DNA from: Bradyrhizobium forestalis
Lineage (GTDB): Bacteria; Pseudomonadota; Alphaproteobacteria; Rhizobiales; Xanthobacteraceae
Direction: 5' to 3'
Assembly (NCBI RefSeq): GCF_002795245.1
Contig: NZ_PGVG01000008.1
Location: 171,543-235,542 of the forward strand
DNA: 64,000 nucleotides
Below the pieces are notes generated by a model. That model saw nothing but the letters and a program-made list of their open reading frames with translations. It made no database searches and was not told the DNA's origin. Position numbers and translations under genes: made by a program. This document shows, in pieces, positions 25,385 to 34,439 of the stretch. How positions within the stretch are numbered: position 1 is the first letter of the stretch; each line of letters opens with the position of its first letter.

Positions 25385-26536
25385 CTACTTCACCAGCGAG
25401 TACTTCCCGTTCTTCACCGTGAGCAGGATGCGCGAGCGCTCGTCGAGGCCGTAGCGGTCCTTTTCTGTGAAGTTGTAGACGCCCTGGCTCGCCGCCAGCT
25501 CCTTCTCCGTCAGCAGCGCCTGGCGGATCGCCTCGCGGAATTCCGGCGTGCCGGGTTTTGCGGTCTTCAGCGCGGCCGGAATGATGCGCTTGAGGATCTC
25601 GAACGCATCGTAGGAGTGACCTGCAAACTGGCTGCGGCTGTTTGGACCGTACTTGGCTTCATAGGCCGAGTTGAGGGCGAGGCCCGGCTTCTTGGTGAGC
25701 GCGGTGTCCGGCTGGTCCTCGGGGTCCATCACGGGGCCCGAGGCCATCAGCACGCCTTCCGCCGCTTTGCCGGCGATGCGGATGAAGTCCATGCTGGCCG
25801 CGCCATGGGTCTGATAGATCAGGCCCTGATAGCCGCGCTCGCGCAGCTCGGTCTGCGGCAGCGCGGCCGCGGTGCCGGAGGCGCCGACCAGGATGGCGTC
25901 GGGATTGGCGGCGACGAGCTTCAGCACCTGTCCGGTCACCGAGGTGTCGGGGCGGGCGAAGCGCTCCTCGTCGACGATGGTCATGCCCATCGGCACAGCC
26001 TGGGCCTTGAGGTCGTTGAACCAGAGATCGCCATAGGAGTCGGAATAGCCGATATAGCCGAGGGTCTTGATGCCCTTCGACTTCATATGGTCGTACAGCA
26101 CCTTGCCGACGATCGGGATCGGCTGCGGCATCGCCACCGACCACTTCATGCGCTCGGGCGTGATCGGGAAGGGCGCCAGACCAAAATGCGGAATGCCGGC
26201 TTCGTTGGCGACGTTGGAGACCGCGATGGTCGGCGGCGTCAGCGCCGAGCCCATGATGGTGTCGGCCTTGGATTCGGTCACGAAGCGGCGCGCATTGGTG
26301 GTCGCCGTGGTGGGATCGCCGCCGTCGTCGAGCACGATCACCTTCAGCGGCACGCCGCCGATCTCCTTCGGCACGAATTCCAGCGAGTTGCGCTCGGGAA
26401 TGCCGAGCGCGGCACCCGGGCCGGTCGTGGTGGTGGTGATGCCGATGGTGACTTCGCTGGTCTGTGCCAGCGCGGGCAATGCCGGCAGGGCCAGTGCGGC
26501 CGCGGTGATGGCAGCGGTCAAATAAAAGCGTTTCAT
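25385..26536 (-). CDS. ABC transporter substrate-binding protein (probable hydroxycinnamate receptor)
   Basis: 383 residues. A signal peptide (KRFYLTAAITAAALALPALP, cleavage near LAQTS) precedes VTIGITTTTTGPGAALGIPE, the Peripla_BP_6 start. These receptors bind aromatic or branched carboxylates. It is transcribed in the direction of the crotonase/ligase/SDR/thioesterase genes and is probably the last gene of their unit or has its own promoter after the weak hairpin at 26577. Its cognate permease would be the LivH / LivM-LivG / LivF set at 38241-41786, which has no receptor of its own. CouP-like function is inferred from context. Confidence 0.85.
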   Translation of the reverse strand: MKRFYLTAAITAAALALPALPALAQTSEVTIGITTTTTGPGAALGIPERNSLEFVPKEIGGVPLKVIVLDDGGDPTTATTNARRFVTESKADTIMGSALTPPTIAVSNVANEAGIPHFGLAPFPITPERMKWSVAMPQPIPIVGKVLYDHMKSKGIKTLGYIGYSDSYGDLWFNDLKAQAVPMGMTIVDEERFARPDTSVTGQVLKLVAANPDAILVGASGTAAALPQTELRERGYQGLIYQTHGAASMDFIRIAGKAAEGVLMASGPVMDPEDQPDTALTKKPGLALNSAYEAKYGPNSRSQFAGHSYDAFEILKRIIPAALKTAKPGTPEFREAIRQALLTEKELAASQGVYNFTEKDRYGLDERSRILLTVKNGKYSLVK

Positions 26537-26576
26537 CTATTCCTCCCTTGACGTGTTTCCTTGAAAGCAGAAATCG

Positions 26577-26594
26577 GGGGGTAATTCAGCCCCC
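26577..26594. terminator. Weak hairpin between thioesterase and receptor genes
   Basis: GGGGG (26577-26581) and CCCCC (26590-26594) flank an 8-nt loop. TCTTTT follows on the plus strand but only CGATTT on the minus strand, so it may attenuate rather than stop the minus-strand operon. Confidence 0.3.
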
Positions 26595-26626
26595 TCTTTT
26601 GGTGATGCGGCGATTTAGCTCCAGGC

Positions 26627-27061
26627 CTAACTCCCCGTGAATTTGGCGACCATTTCCGCCGGGAATGGCGCCGATTTCAGCTTGTCGGGGTTGTCAGGAT
26701 CGCGGCCGACCAGCACGCGGGTCTCGAAACCCTCGATCGCCAGCGCCTCGCCCTTGTAGACGTTGTGCTTCACCTCGAAGCTCGAGCGCTTGATGCTCTC
26801 GATTCTGGTTTCGATGGTGATCCAGTCGCCATAGGTCGAGGGGATGTAGAACTTGGCCCGCGTGTCGACCATGGGAATGCCGACCAGGCCGTATTTGCGG
26901 ACCAGGTCCTGCTTGGAGAAGCCGGCGACCTCGAACAGGGTCGAGGTCGAATCGTCGAACATCGCGAAATAGCGCGGGTAATAGACGATGTTGGCAGGGT
27001 CGCAATCACCCCATTGGATCTGGACCTCGCGCCGGTTCACGAACATGGGTGATGCATCCAT
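26627..27061 (-). CDS. 4-hydroxybenzoyl-CoA thioesterase-family acyl-CoA thioesterase
   Basis: 144 residues of a single hot-dog fold. The motif VQIQWGDCDPANIVYYPRYF contains the catalytic aspartate typical of Pseudomonas-type 4HBT enzymes, and LVGIPMVDTRAKFYIPSTYG follows. It hydrolyses aryl- or acyl-CoA thioesters to free acids. Placed between the SDR and the receptor in the hydroxycinnamate island, it could release 4-hydroxybenzoate/vanillate-type acids or prevent CoA trapping. An alternative start at 27046 (MFVNRREV) is possible. Confidence 0.88.
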   Translation of the reverse strand: MDASPMFVNRREVQIQWGDCDPANIVYYPRYFAMFDDSTSTLFEVAGFSKQDLVRKYGLVGIPMVDTRAKFYIPSTYGDWITIETRIESIKRSSFEVKHNVYKGEALAIEGFETRVLVGRDPDNPDKLKSAPFPAEMVAKFTGS

Positions 27062-27074
27062 TCGCGCTGTGCCA

Positions 27075-27217
27075 CACCTCTCCCGGAGGGAGAGGTCGAA
27101 TTGCGCCTTGCGATGCGGAGCATCGTCAAGAGCAATTCGGGTGAGGGAATACGGTCTCTCGATGCGGCAGAGCCCCTCACCCGGCGCTCCGCGCCGACCT
27201 CTCCCAAAGGGAGAGGT
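27075..27217. repeat. Dispersed palindromic element, CCTCTCCC family, copy 2
   Basis: Left hairpin CACCTCTCCCGGAGGGAGAG; right core CCTCACCCGGCGCTCCGCGC followed by CGACCTCTCCCAAAGGGAGA. An internal AATTGCGCC...GAGCAATTCGGG arm also repeats the family pattern. It separates the SDR and thioesterase genes. Confidence 0.8.
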
Positions 27218-27253
27218 AAGGTCGAGACCGCTGCTGCGATACCGATCATCAAC

Positions 27254-28015
27254 TTACTTCGGCGCCATGCGCAGCGAGCCGTCGAGGCGCACCACTTCGC
27301 CGTTCAAATAGGCGTTTTCCACCATGTGCAGCGCCAGCGCGGCGAACTCGTCGGCATTGCCGAGCCGGCGCGGGAAGGGGATCGCGGCGGCGAGCGAGTC
27401 CTGGGCTTCCTGCGGCAGGTTGGCGAGCAGCGGGGTGAGGAACAGGCCGGGCGCGATCGTCAGCACGCGAATGCCGAACTGCGCCAGCTCGCGCGCGATC
27501 GGCAGCGTCATGCCGACGATGCCGCCCTTGGAGGCCGAATAGGCCGACTGCCCGATCTGGCCGTCATAGGCGGCAACGGACGCCGTGTTGATGATGACGC
27601 CGCGCTCGCCGGTCGCCTGCGGCTCCAGCTTGGACATCTCGGTCGCAGCGAGGCGCAGCATGTTGAAGGTGCCGATCAGGTTGACCTTGATCACCTTGTC
27701 GAAATCGGCAAGCGCCATCGGGCCGTCACGGCCGACGACGCGCTTGGCAACGCCGATGCCGGCGCAGTTGACCAGCACGCGCGCCGGGCCATGGGCCTTG
27801 GTGGCCTGCGCGATTGCGGCTTCAGCGGAAGCGGCATCGGAGACGTCGCAGGTGATGGCAACGCCCTTGATCTCGGCGGCGATGGTTTCCGCCAGCTTGG
27901 CATTGAGGTCGCACACCGCGACCTTGGCGCCCTGCGCCGCCAGTTTTCGCGCAGTCGCTGCGCCCAGCCCTGATGCGCCGCCGGTGACGATGGCTGCCTG
28001 ATCCTTCAACAACAT
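27254..28015 (-). CDS. SDR-family 3-hydroxyacyl-CoA dehydrogenase-like enzyme
   Basis: 253 residues of a classical short-chain dehydrogenase. Features are the cofactor loop TGGASGLG (11-18), acidic D36 favouring NAD, NCAG (83-86) and the catalytic S146, Y159, K163 in [25 protein letters not shown] spacing. It resembles the HSD10 (type II 3-hydroxyacyl-CoA dehydrogenase) group. Directly downstream (25 bp) of the CoA ligase and crotonase, it would oxidise the beta-hydroxy-aryl-propionyl-CoA made by the crotonase, implying a beta-oxidation-like shortening of the hydroxycinnamate side chain. Confidence 0.9.
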   Translation of the reverse strand: MLLKDQAAIVTGGASGLGAATARKLAAQGAKVAVCDLNAKLAETIAAEIKGVAITCDVSDAASAEAAIAQATKAHGPARVLVNCAGIGVAKRVVGRDGPMALADFDKVIKVNLIGTFNMLRLAATEMSKLEPQATGERGVIINTASVAAYDGQIGQSAYSASKGGIVGMTLPIARELAQFGIRVLTIAPGLFLTPLLANLPQEAQDSLAAAIPFPRRLGNADEFAALALHMVENAYLNGEVVRLDGSLRMAPK

Positions 28016-28040
28016 GGCGTTCTCCTTTGGCGATGATTTC

Positions 28041-29924
28041 TTAGCCGACCGATATCACACGGTCCGACGGATTGGCAGCGTAGAGCTCCTCGATCAGCTC
28101 TCCGCGATGCTCCAGCACCGCGCGCTGGTTGATCGAGCCCTTGTCGGTGACTTCGCCCTTGTCGATCGAGAGCGGCGTGTCCATCAGGATCGCGCGCGCG
28201 ATCCGCGTCGATGAGCCGGTGGCCGAAGACAGGAAACCGGTCAGGCGCTCGCGGAATGCCTCGCGCACCAGCCGATCGCGTGTCGCGACCACGAGATCGT
28301 CGGGCGGCAGCGTCGGGTTGATTAGGCGGCAGCCGGCGGGATCGCGCACGACCAGCGCGGAGATCTCGTCGCGGTTGATGCCGGCGATGACGACGTCGCG
28401 CACCAAGGGTGCGCAGGCCGCAACGAAGCGCGCGCGCAAGGGGCCGACGCTGACCCAGGTGCCGCTCGCCAGCTTGAAATCCTCGCTGACGCGGCCGTCG
28501 AAATCGAAGCCGGCGTTGAAGTCATCGGGATCGGCGGGCTTGAGCGCGTCGCCCATCTTGTAGAATCCTTCCTCGTCGAAGGATTTTGCGGTGATGTCGG
28601 GTTGGCGCCAGTAGCCGGGCATGACGTTCGGCCCCTTGGCGCGCACCTCCAGCTTGCCGTTGTTCGGCACGAGCTTGGCGTCATTGCCTGACACGGGAAG
28701 GCCGACATGGCCGGAGCGGCTGGTGCGCGGATTGACCGACATGAAGAACGGTGCGGTCTCGGTGGCCCCAAGGCCGGTCAGCATCGGCACGCGATAGCCC
28801 TTCTCCTTCACCGCGAGCTCGTCGAGACTGTTCCAGACGAACGGTGACAGCGCCGCGCCCGAGAAGAACATCGCATGCAGCCGGTCGAAGAACTTTGCGC
28901 GCAGGCCCTGGTCGTCGCGCAAATAGGGCAGCAGCGATTCATAGCCTTTGGGCACGTTGAAATAGACGGTCGGCGAAATCTCCTGGAGATTGCGCACGGT
29001 CTCCTCGATGCCGCCCGGCACCGGCTTGCCGGCGTCCAGATACATCGAGCCGCCATTGTAGAGCGTCAGTCCGATATTGTGGTTGCCGCCAAAGGTGTGG
29101 TTCCAGGGCAGCCAGTCGATGATGACGGGCGGCTCGTCCTTGAGGAAAGCGAGCGTCTCGCGCAGCATCACCTGATTGGCGCAGATCATGCGCTGGGTGT
29201 TGATGACAGCCTTGGGATTGCCGGTCGAGCCCGACGTCAGCAGGAATTTCGCGATCGTGTCGGGGCCGATCCTGCCGTGGACATCGTCGAGATCGCCGCG
29301 GAGCGGCGTCGCCATGAGGTCGGCGAGCAGAGTGACGTCGCGGCCCGGCACGCCGCCATAGGACGCCGCGATCTCGGTGCCGAGCGAGACATTGGCCGCG
29401 AGCGCGTCGGCGAACTTGCCGGCGTCCTCGGCGAAGACGAGGCCCGGCGTCAGCAGCTTCATCAGGTAAGACAGCTTGCCGTAATCCTTCGACACCAGCG
29501 AATAGGCCGGCGACACCGGGCAGAACGGAATGCCGGCATAGAAGGCGCCGAAGGCGAGCAGGGCGTGGTCGATCGAGTTGCCGGAGAGGATCACGACCGG
29601 CCGCTCCGCCGACAGGCCGCGCTGGATCAATGCGGAGGCAATGTGCCGGCTCGCGGTGAGCAGCTCGGCATAGGTGATCTTGCGCCAGCCGCGGCCGCGT
29701 TCGCGCTCGGCCATGAAGACACGGTCGGGCGTCGTGTTCGCCCAATGATGCAGGCGGTCGGTGATGCGGACCGGATAGTCGCCGAGCGGCTGCTTGGGCC
29801 TGAGATAGATCGTGCCGTCGTCGCGGCGCTCGATGTTGACGACGGGATCGCCGAACGAAATGGGCCGCAGCGGGAAAGTGCTCACGCCGCGCTCCGTGCT
29901 GGAAGAGGACGGCTGCGCGCTCAT
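28041..29924 (-). CDS. Feruloyl-CoA synthetase-like acyl-CoA ligase
   Basis: 627 residues from [14 protein letters not shown]. This ATG overlaps the crotonase stop as ATGA; the longer frame to 30584 is antisense-like and lies over the crotonase. ANL-family motifs are [19 protein letters not shown] (P-loop), ATETAPFF, and [14 protein letters not shown] with [15 protein letters not shown] in the hinge, where the usual GD/R residues are retained. The N-terminal ~620-residue size and the C-terminal lid without the standard PxxxxGK lysine motif are typical of the feruloyl/p-coumaroyl-CoA synthetase subgroup. It activates hydroxycinnamates to CoA esters as the first catabolic step. Confidence 0.85.
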   Translation of the reverse strand: MSAQPSSSSTERGVSTFPLRPISFGDPVVNIERRDDGTIYLRPKQPLGDYPVRITDRLHHWANTTPDRVFMAERERGRGWRKITYAELLTASRHIASALIQRGLSAERPVVILSGNSIDHALLAFGAFYAGIPFCPVSPAYSLVSKDYGKLSYLMKLLTPGLVFAEDAGKFADALAANVSLGTEIAASYGGVPGRDVTLLADLMATPLRGDLDDVHGRIGPDTIAKFLLTSGSTGNPKAVINTQRMICANQVMLRETLAFLKDEPPVIIDWLPWNHTFGGNHNIGLTLYNGGSMYLDAGKPVPGGIEETVRNLQEISPTVYFNVPKGYESLLPYLRDDQGLRAKFFDRLHAMFFSGAALSPFVWNSLDELAVKEKGYRVPMLTGLGATETAPFFMSVNPRTSRSGHVGLPVSGNDAKLVPNNGKLEVRAKGPNVMPGYWRQPDITAKSFDEEGFYKMGDALKPADPDDFNAGFDFDGRVSEDFKLASGTWVSVGPLRARFVAACAPLVRDVVIAGINRDEISALVVRDPAGCRLINPTLPPDDLVVATRDRLVREAFRERLTGFLSSATGSSTRIARAILMDTPLSIDKGEVTDKGSINQRAVLEHRGELIEELYAANPSDRVISVG

Positions 29925-30730
29925 GACTTCGGCTTTACCTTTGCGGTCTTGTGCTCGAGGAATTCGCGGATCCTGCGTTTTGCCTCTTTGTCGCTCTGTG
30001 CCACGGTGGCCATCAGTGATTCCATCAAGAGGCCAGTCTGCGGATTGGCCTCCGCGATCATCGGCAGCGCCTGGAGCACGGCGAAATTCGTCAGCGGGGC
30101 GTTGGAGGCCACCTTGGTCGCAAGCTCCAGCGCCTTGCCGAGCCCGTTGCCGGCTTCCGTCACATATTGCGCGAAGCCGTAGGAGGCGCCCTCGGTCGCG
30201 CTGTAGACGCGCCCCGTCAGCATCATGTCCATCATCCTGGCGACGCCGATCAGCCGCGGCAGGCGCACCGAGCCGCCGCCGCCGACGAAGATACCGCGCT
30301 GCCCCTCCGGCAGCGCGAAATAGGTCGAGGGTTCGGCGACGCGGATATGCGCGGCGCAGGCGAGCTCGAGGCCCCCGCCGATCACGGCGCCCCTGAGCGC
30401 TGCGATGACGGGCACCCGGCTGTACTGAATCCGGTCGAACACCCGGTGCCACATCTGGGAATGCAGGAGCCCGCCGGTGGCATCGTGCTCGGTCAGCTCG
30501 GAGAGGTCGAGACCACTGGAGAAATGGTCGCCGATGCCGTGGATGACGACCGCGCCGATGTCCTCGGGCAGGGAGGCAAAGCACTCACCGATTTCGAGGA
30601 TGATGCCGTCATTGAGCGCATTGCGCTTGGCCGGCCGGTTCAGGCCCACGGTCAGAACCCGGTCCGCCCGCTCGATCCTCAAAAGCCCGGAGGCTCCCGC
30701 GTTAGCGGTCTCGGCGTTTCCCTGTGTCAT
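29921..30730 (-). CDS. Crotonase/enoyl-CoA hydratase (CouA-like)
   Basis: 269 residues. The oxyanion-hole motifs are HFSSGLDLSEL and LRGAVIGGGLELACAAHIRV, and the helix with LPEGQRGIFVGGGGSVRLPR contains the hydratase-type glutamate context. It is the first gene of a minus-strand operon with the CoA ligase, SDR and probably thioesterase/receptor. It should hydrate p-coumaroyl/feruloyl-CoA; whether it then cleaves it to an aldehyde (hydratase-lyase) or passes it to the SDR is not decided by sequence. No aldehyde dehydrogenase is nearby. A strong palindrome lies just upstream. Confidence 0.87.
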   Translation of the reverse strand: MTQGNAETANAGASGLLRIERADRVLTVGLNRPAKRNALNDGIILEIGECFASLPEDIGAVVIHGIGDHFSSGLDLSELTEHDATGGLLHSQMWHRVFDRIQYSRVPVIAALRGAVIGGGLELACAAHIRVAEPSTYFALPEGQRGIFVGGGGSVRLPRLIGVARMMDMMLTGRVYSATEGASYGFAQYVTEAGNGLGKALELATKVASNAPLTNFAVLQALPMIAEANPQTGLLMESLMATVAQSDKEAKRRIREFLEHKTAKVKPKS

Positions 30731-30740
30731 TTGCGTCCTT

Positions 30741-30774
30741 GTCAGAATAGTTATGTTGTATAACGAATTCTGAC
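30741..30774. promoter_or_regulatory. Island operator A (nested palindrome) upstream of the crotonase operon
   Basis: GTTAT-GTTGT-ATAAC (30750-30764) is nested inside GTCAGAAT (30741-30748) and ATTCTGAC (30767-30774). The inner element recurs before the DctP/PaaI pair and the LivH/MarR pair, so it is a candidate binding site for the MarR regulator at 41960. It begins 11 bp upstream of the crotonase start codon. Confidence 0.75.
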
Positions 30775-30850
30775 GGAGTCAATATGGGCCTGGGTTCCGC
30801 CGCCAGCTGTGGGACGAGACCTGCGCTCGCGCCGACCCCGCCCGCTGTCG

Positions 30851-31531
30851 CTAACCCATCGCCACTCCGTCGCTCTTGGCCCCGTGCTCGCGCTGGTCGA
30901 GCCACAGCGTGCCGAGCGCGAACGCCAGCCAGCCGAAATCGTAGGCAAACCCCATGATCAGAACGATCCAGCCGGGAAGCGGTCCGACCGCCGCGCGATC
31001 GATAAATTCCGACATACTCGCCGCGGGCGTCGGATGGATTGCAATCTTGCCATAATAGGCGACAGCCTGGATGGCGAGGATCCAAACGTAGTTGCGACGC
31101 AGCCGCCGCCCCGCGGCGCGGACGAACGAAATGTGATGGCGAGGCGCGGTATAGTCGCGCGCCAGAATGGTCTGCCAGCCGTCGTCGTGCGCTTCGCCCG
31201 TGAACATCGGCGCGTAGAAATTCTTCTCCAGCCAGCGGGCACGGGCGCGCCAGACGTTGAAATAGCGATAGCGCCGCGCCTCCATCGCGAGAAACGCGGC
31301 AAGCAGCAACCCGACGAGCACGAGCGGTAGCGGAGATGCTTGCGGGCTCGAAAAGGTCGTCGAGAGCGCAATGCCCATCGTGACGATCGCCCAATTGGTT
31401 GTGTTGTCGAGCCGCGTTCGCCAGATCGTCGAGCGATAGACCTCGCCTCGGTAGAGATGGGCGATGGCGCCCATTTCGGCCGGATCGAAGCTGTGTCGTG
31501 GACTCGAGTCGGTGGAAGCCATTGCGGACAT
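30851..31531 (-). CDS. DUF2270 membrane protein
   Basis: 226 residues from MSAMASTDSS; GGAG seven bases upstream supports this ATG. Features are AEMGAIAHLYRGEVYRSTIW, four hydrophobic segments (about 50-65, 70-85, 160-175, 190-210) and EARRYRYFNVWRARARWLEK between the second and third. These are the hallmarks of DUF2270, whose function is unknown. Its position inside the hydroxycinnamate island on the same strand as DUF3237 and TRAP genes may be incidental. Confidence 0.82.
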   Translation of the reverse strand: MSAMASTDSSPRHSFDPAEMGAIAHLYRGEVYRSTIWRTRLDNTTNWAIVTMGIALSTTFSSPQASPLPLVLVGLLLAAFLAMEARRYRYFNVWRARARWLEKNFYAPMFTGEAHDDGWQTILARDYTAPRHHISFVRAAGRRLRRNYVWILAIQAVAYYGKIAIHPTPAASMSEFIDRAAVGPLPGWIVLIMGFAYDFGWLAFALGTLWLDQREHGAKSDGVAMG

Positions 31532-31732
31532 GGTGGCACTCCGTGGTCTGCGCAATCTTGCGCAAGCCGTATCCTGGACCAGCCCGGAGCCGCGTCAAAG
31601 GTGGATTCGGCTTCCACCGCGTAATAAGTGACCAGCAAGTCGCCCGGATGAGCAAGGCGATATCCGGGATTGGTCGTCGTTCTCCCGGATGTCGCCGCGC
31701 TCACCCGGGCTACATTCGTTGTATTGTCCCGC

Positions 31733-32194
31733 TCACATCACCCGATGCACATCCACGATCACGCGGTTGGCGTGGCGCGCGGCTGAGGCCACGAAGATGT
31801 GCTCCATCAGCCAGCGATACCTTTCGTGCCCGGTCTCGAATCTCGGCACGGTGCGGAAATAGATCAGCTTCGGATCGACCGGCTCGCCGCGCTTGAGCTT
31901 CTGCAAGAGCTCGACCGGACCGAAGCGCATACCCTTGTTCTCGATATAGACGACGGCGCCGTCGTCGGTCTCGAAGGCGTACTTTGCCTCTAAGTCGATC
32001 AGCTCGTTGGGGCGGATGGTCTGGAAGTCGGCGCCGAACGGCAGCACCTTGCCGGTGATCGCGCCCTTCACCTCACCGCCGATGACCGGAATGATGCGGC
32101 GAACGCCGATACCGGTCTCGCCGGCGGTGACGACGTCGCCGATGCGCACGGTGATCGTGAAGACGTATCTGGTTTCGAGCGTGGGTGTGGTCAT
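31733..32194 (-). CDS. DUF3237 family protein
   Basis: 153 residues of an all-beta, probably barrel-like fold. Conserved pieces are GVRRIIPVIGGEVKGAITGK, the polar patch LPFGADFQTIRP, and YFRTVPRFETGHERYRWL near the C terminus. DUF3237 proteins have no established activity but are frequent in aromatic-compound clusters. It lies downstream of the DctPQM genes on the same strand, separated by a palindromic repeat, so it could be part of the same island. Confidence 0.82.
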   Translation of the reverse strand: MTTPTLETRYVFTITVRIGDVVTAGETGIGVRRIIPVIGGEVKGAITGKVLPFGADFQTIRPNELIDLEAKYAFETDDGAVVYIENKGMRFGPVELLQKLKRGEPVDPKLIYFRTVPRFETGHERYRWLMEHIFVASAARHANRVIVDVHRVM

Positions 32195-32231
32195 CGGTCA
32201 CTCCTGTGTATCGACGCGCGTCGCTGCTCTT

Positions 32232-32369
32232 CCTTCTCCCCTTGTGGGAGAAGGTGGCGCGAAGCGCCGGATGAGGGGTCTCTCTCCACGAGCGAGTATG
32301 CGGAGAGAGACCCCTCACCCGTCTCGCCGCTATCGCGGCGAGCCACCCTCTCCCACAAGGGGAGAGGGG
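32232..32369. repeat. Dispersed palindromic element, CCTCTCCC family, copy 3
   Basis: Left hairpin CTTCTCCCCTTGTGGGAGAA, central CCCCTCACCCGTCTCGCCGC, right hairpin CCTCTCCCACAAGGGGAGAG. It fills most of the gap between the DctM gene and DUF3237. Confidence 0.78.
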
Positions 32370-32408
32370 AAGATAACTCGCCGTCGGCGCGCACCTATAT
32401 ACGTCTCA

Positions 32409-33728
32409 TCAATTCGCCATCATCCGCGTCGGCAGCCACGTCGCGAGCAGCGGGAAGGCGATCAAAATCACCAGCCGCACCAAATCCGTCGCCACGAACG
32501 GGATCACGCCCTTGAAGATCGTGGAGAACGACACGTCCTTCACCACGCTTTTGATGACGAAGACGTTCATGCCGACCGGCGGATGGATCAGGCCGAGCTC
32601 GACCGTCATCACGATGATGACGCCGAACCAGATCGGGTCGAAGCCGAGATGCATGATCACGGGGAAGATGATCGGCACGGTCAGGATGATCATCGCCATG
32701 GCATCCATCAGGCAGCCGAGCACGAGATACATCACCATGATCAGCGCCAGCACGCCGTAGGGACCGAGGCCGAGGCCAGTCAAAAATTCCGTGACCTTCT
32801 GCGGCGTCTGCGTCACCGTGAGGAAATAGCCGAAGATCAGCGCGCCGATCAGCACGGTGAACACCGCGGCCGCGGTGCGCGTGGCCTGCAGCAGCGAGGC
32901 CAGTACCTTCTCGCGGTCGAGCCGGCCGGTCAGCACGCCGATGATGAAGGCGCCGGTGGCGCCGACGCCGCCGGCTTCCGTCGGCGTGAAGCGCGGCAGG
33001 AACGGCAGGCCGTAGAGGCCGCCGATCACGAAGACGAACAGCAGCACCGGCGCCCAGATCTCCTTCAACCCGGAAAAGCGCTCGCGCCACGGCAGCACCT
33101 TGCCCTTGGGCAGGAAGTCAGGGCGGAAATAACCGATCAGGAAGATCGTGATCATGTACATGGTCATCGCGAGCAAGCCCGGGATGATGCCGGCGATGAA
33201 CAGCTTGCCGATGTCCTGCTCGGTGATGATGCCGTACACCGCAAGAACGGTGGATGGCGGCAGCATCGCGCCCAGCGTGCCGCCGGCCGCGATCACGCCG
33301 GTGGCAAAGGACTGCGGGTAGCCGAAGCGCCGCATCTCGGGATAGGCGACGGCGGAGAACGTCGCGGCCGTCGCGACCGATGAGCCGCAGATCGCGGCAA
33401 AGCCGCCGCAGGCACCGACGGTGGCAATGCCGAGCCCGCCGCGCAAATGTCCGACGAAACCGTTGGCGGCGCGGAACAGCTCGCGACTCATGCCGGAATT
33501 GCTGACGAAGGAGCCCATCAGCAGGAACATCGGGATGACGCCGAAGGTATAGTCGGTGACCGTGCGCATCGAGGTCTGGCCGACCAGCTTGAGCGCCGGC
33601 GTCGCACCGACCAGATAGGAGAAGCCGGAGACGCCGACGAGGCCCATGGCCATGCCGACGGGCACGCGCAGCAGCATCAGGACGAAAAGGGAAACGAAGC
33701 CGATAACGGCGACGGCATCGGTGCTCAT
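32409..33728 (-). CDS. dctM: TRAP transporter large permease (DctM)
   Basis: 439 residues and about twelve membrane segments with the DctM hallmarks GMSRELFRAANGFVGHLRGG, ATVGACGGFAAICGSSVATA, ATGVIAAGGTLGAMLPPST and LIHPPVGMNVFVIKSV. The start at 33728 gives a 2-bp gap to the DctQ stop. It is the Na+/H+-driven conducting subunit of the tripartite system encoded together with DctQ and DctP. By context it probably imports a hydroxycinnamate or related aromatic acid, as TarPQM-type systems do. Confidence 0.93.
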   Translation of the reverse strand: MSTDAVAVIGFVSLFVLMLLRVPVGMAMGLVGVSGFSYLVGATPALKLVGQTSMRTVTDYTFGVIPMFLLMGSFVSNSGMSRELFRAANGFVGHLRGGLGIATVGACGGFAAICGSSVATAATFSAVAYPEMRRFGYPQSFATGVIAAGGTLGAMLPPSTVLAVYGIITEQDIGKLFIAGIIPGLLAMTMYMITIFLIGYFRPDFLPKGKVLPWRERFSGLKEIWAPVLLFVFVIGGLYGLPFLPRFTPTEAGGVGATGAFIIGVLTGRLDREKVLASLLQATRTAAAVFTVLIGALIFGYFLTVTQTPQKVTEFLTGLGLGPYGVLALIMVMYLVLGCLMDAMAMIILTVPIIFPVIMHLGFDPIWFGVIIVMTVELGLIHPPVGMNVFVIKSVVKDVSFSTIFKGVIPFVATDLVRLVILIAFPLLATWLPTRMMAN

Positions 33729-33730
33729 GG

Positions 33731-34240
33731 TTACTCCGTCGCCTTGATCTTGGGGTCGTGCATCTCTTCGGGATGGAAAATCAGCCGATAGGTGCGGATC
33801 GCGATCAGCAGCACGGCGGAGACGTCGCCGATCCAGGCGATCGCGAAAAACGGCCAAGTCGGCATGTGCATGTCGAAGGTCTGGACGTTGTCGTTGTAGG
33901 TGCCGCGCACCTTGTCGAACAGCGTCCAGGTCTGCACGGTCACGACGAACAGCAGCACAAGGGTCGCGAACACGTCGATCCAGCGCTGGTAGCGCGGTCC
34001 GACATTGCCCCAGACGAGGTCGACCGTGATGTGGGTGCCACGATAGGAGGTCGCGGCGATGCCCCAGAAAATGAGGATGCCGAGCAGCATGCGGCCGATG
34101 TCGAAGCTGTCGGGGATCGAATAGTTCAGCGTGTTGCGTAAGAGCACCGACAGAAAGATGTCGAGTGCGACAAGGCCGACGAAGCCGGCCGCGATCCATT
34201 CGATCGAGTCGATCACGCGATCCATCCAGGCGCGCTTCAT
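33731..34240 (-). CDS. dctQ: TRAP transporter small permease (DctQ)
   Basis: 169 residues from MKRAWMDRVID with four hydrophobic segments (about 14-34, 50-66, 85-105, 130-152). Conserved small-subunit pieces are LRNTLNYSIPDSFDIGRMLL and GIAATSYRGTHITVDLVWG. It couples DctM to the periplasmic receptor. Upstream codons to 34339 come from repeat DNA (PPLPNPPPQAGEG) and are not part of the protein. Confidence 0.92.
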   Translation of the reverse strand: MKRAWMDRVIDSIEWIAAGFVGLVALDIFLSVLLRNTLNYSIPDSFDIGRMLLGILIFWGIAATSYRGTHITVDLVWGNVGPRYQRWIDVFATLVLLFVVTVQTWTLFDKVRGTYNDNVQTFDMHMPTWPFFAIAWIGDVSAVLLIAIRTYRLIFHPEEMHDPKIKATE

Positions 34241-34290
34241 GGCGAAGGGTCCTTCCGACGAGTCCGAGGTGTGCCCGCGACGGAGCTGCG

Positions 34291-34411
34291 CTCCCTCCCC
34301 CGCTTGCGGGGGAGGGTTGGGGAGAGGGGGCTTCCACAATCGAGAACCCCCAAAGAGGAGAGAGCCCTCACCCGGCGCTTCGCGCCGACCTCTCCCGCAA
34401 GCGGGAGAGGT
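34291..34411. repeat. Dispersed palindromic element, CCTCTCCC family, copy 4
   Basis: Left hairpin CTCCCCCGCTTGCGGGGGAG; right part CCTCACCCGGCGCTTCGCGC followed by CGACCTCTCCCGCAAGCGGG. It sits between the DctP and DctQ genes, so the TRAP operon transcript would carry it as a large stem-loop. Confidence 0.8.
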
Positions 34412-34439
34412 GCGGCGAATGCGCGGCGACTGCTGGGCG

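Noticed and set aside
29925..30584. N-terminal extension of the feruloyl-CoA synthetase frame
   Set aside because: The extension lies over the crotonase gene in another frame and is Arg/Gly-rich. The internal ATG at 29924 gives the standard ATGA overlap and family length.
29921..30730. Definite hydroxycinnamoyl-CoA hydratase-lyase assignment for the crotonase
   Set aside because: The sequence resembles the general crotonase family and does not obviously share the HCHL signature regions, and the neighbouring SDR suggests a different fate of the hydrated intermediate. Only hydratase-type activity is proposed.
25141..34411. CRISPR array
   Set aside because: The repeated elements are 120-150 bp, dispersed by kilobases and individually palindromic; there is no regular repeat-spacer pattern and no cas gene.
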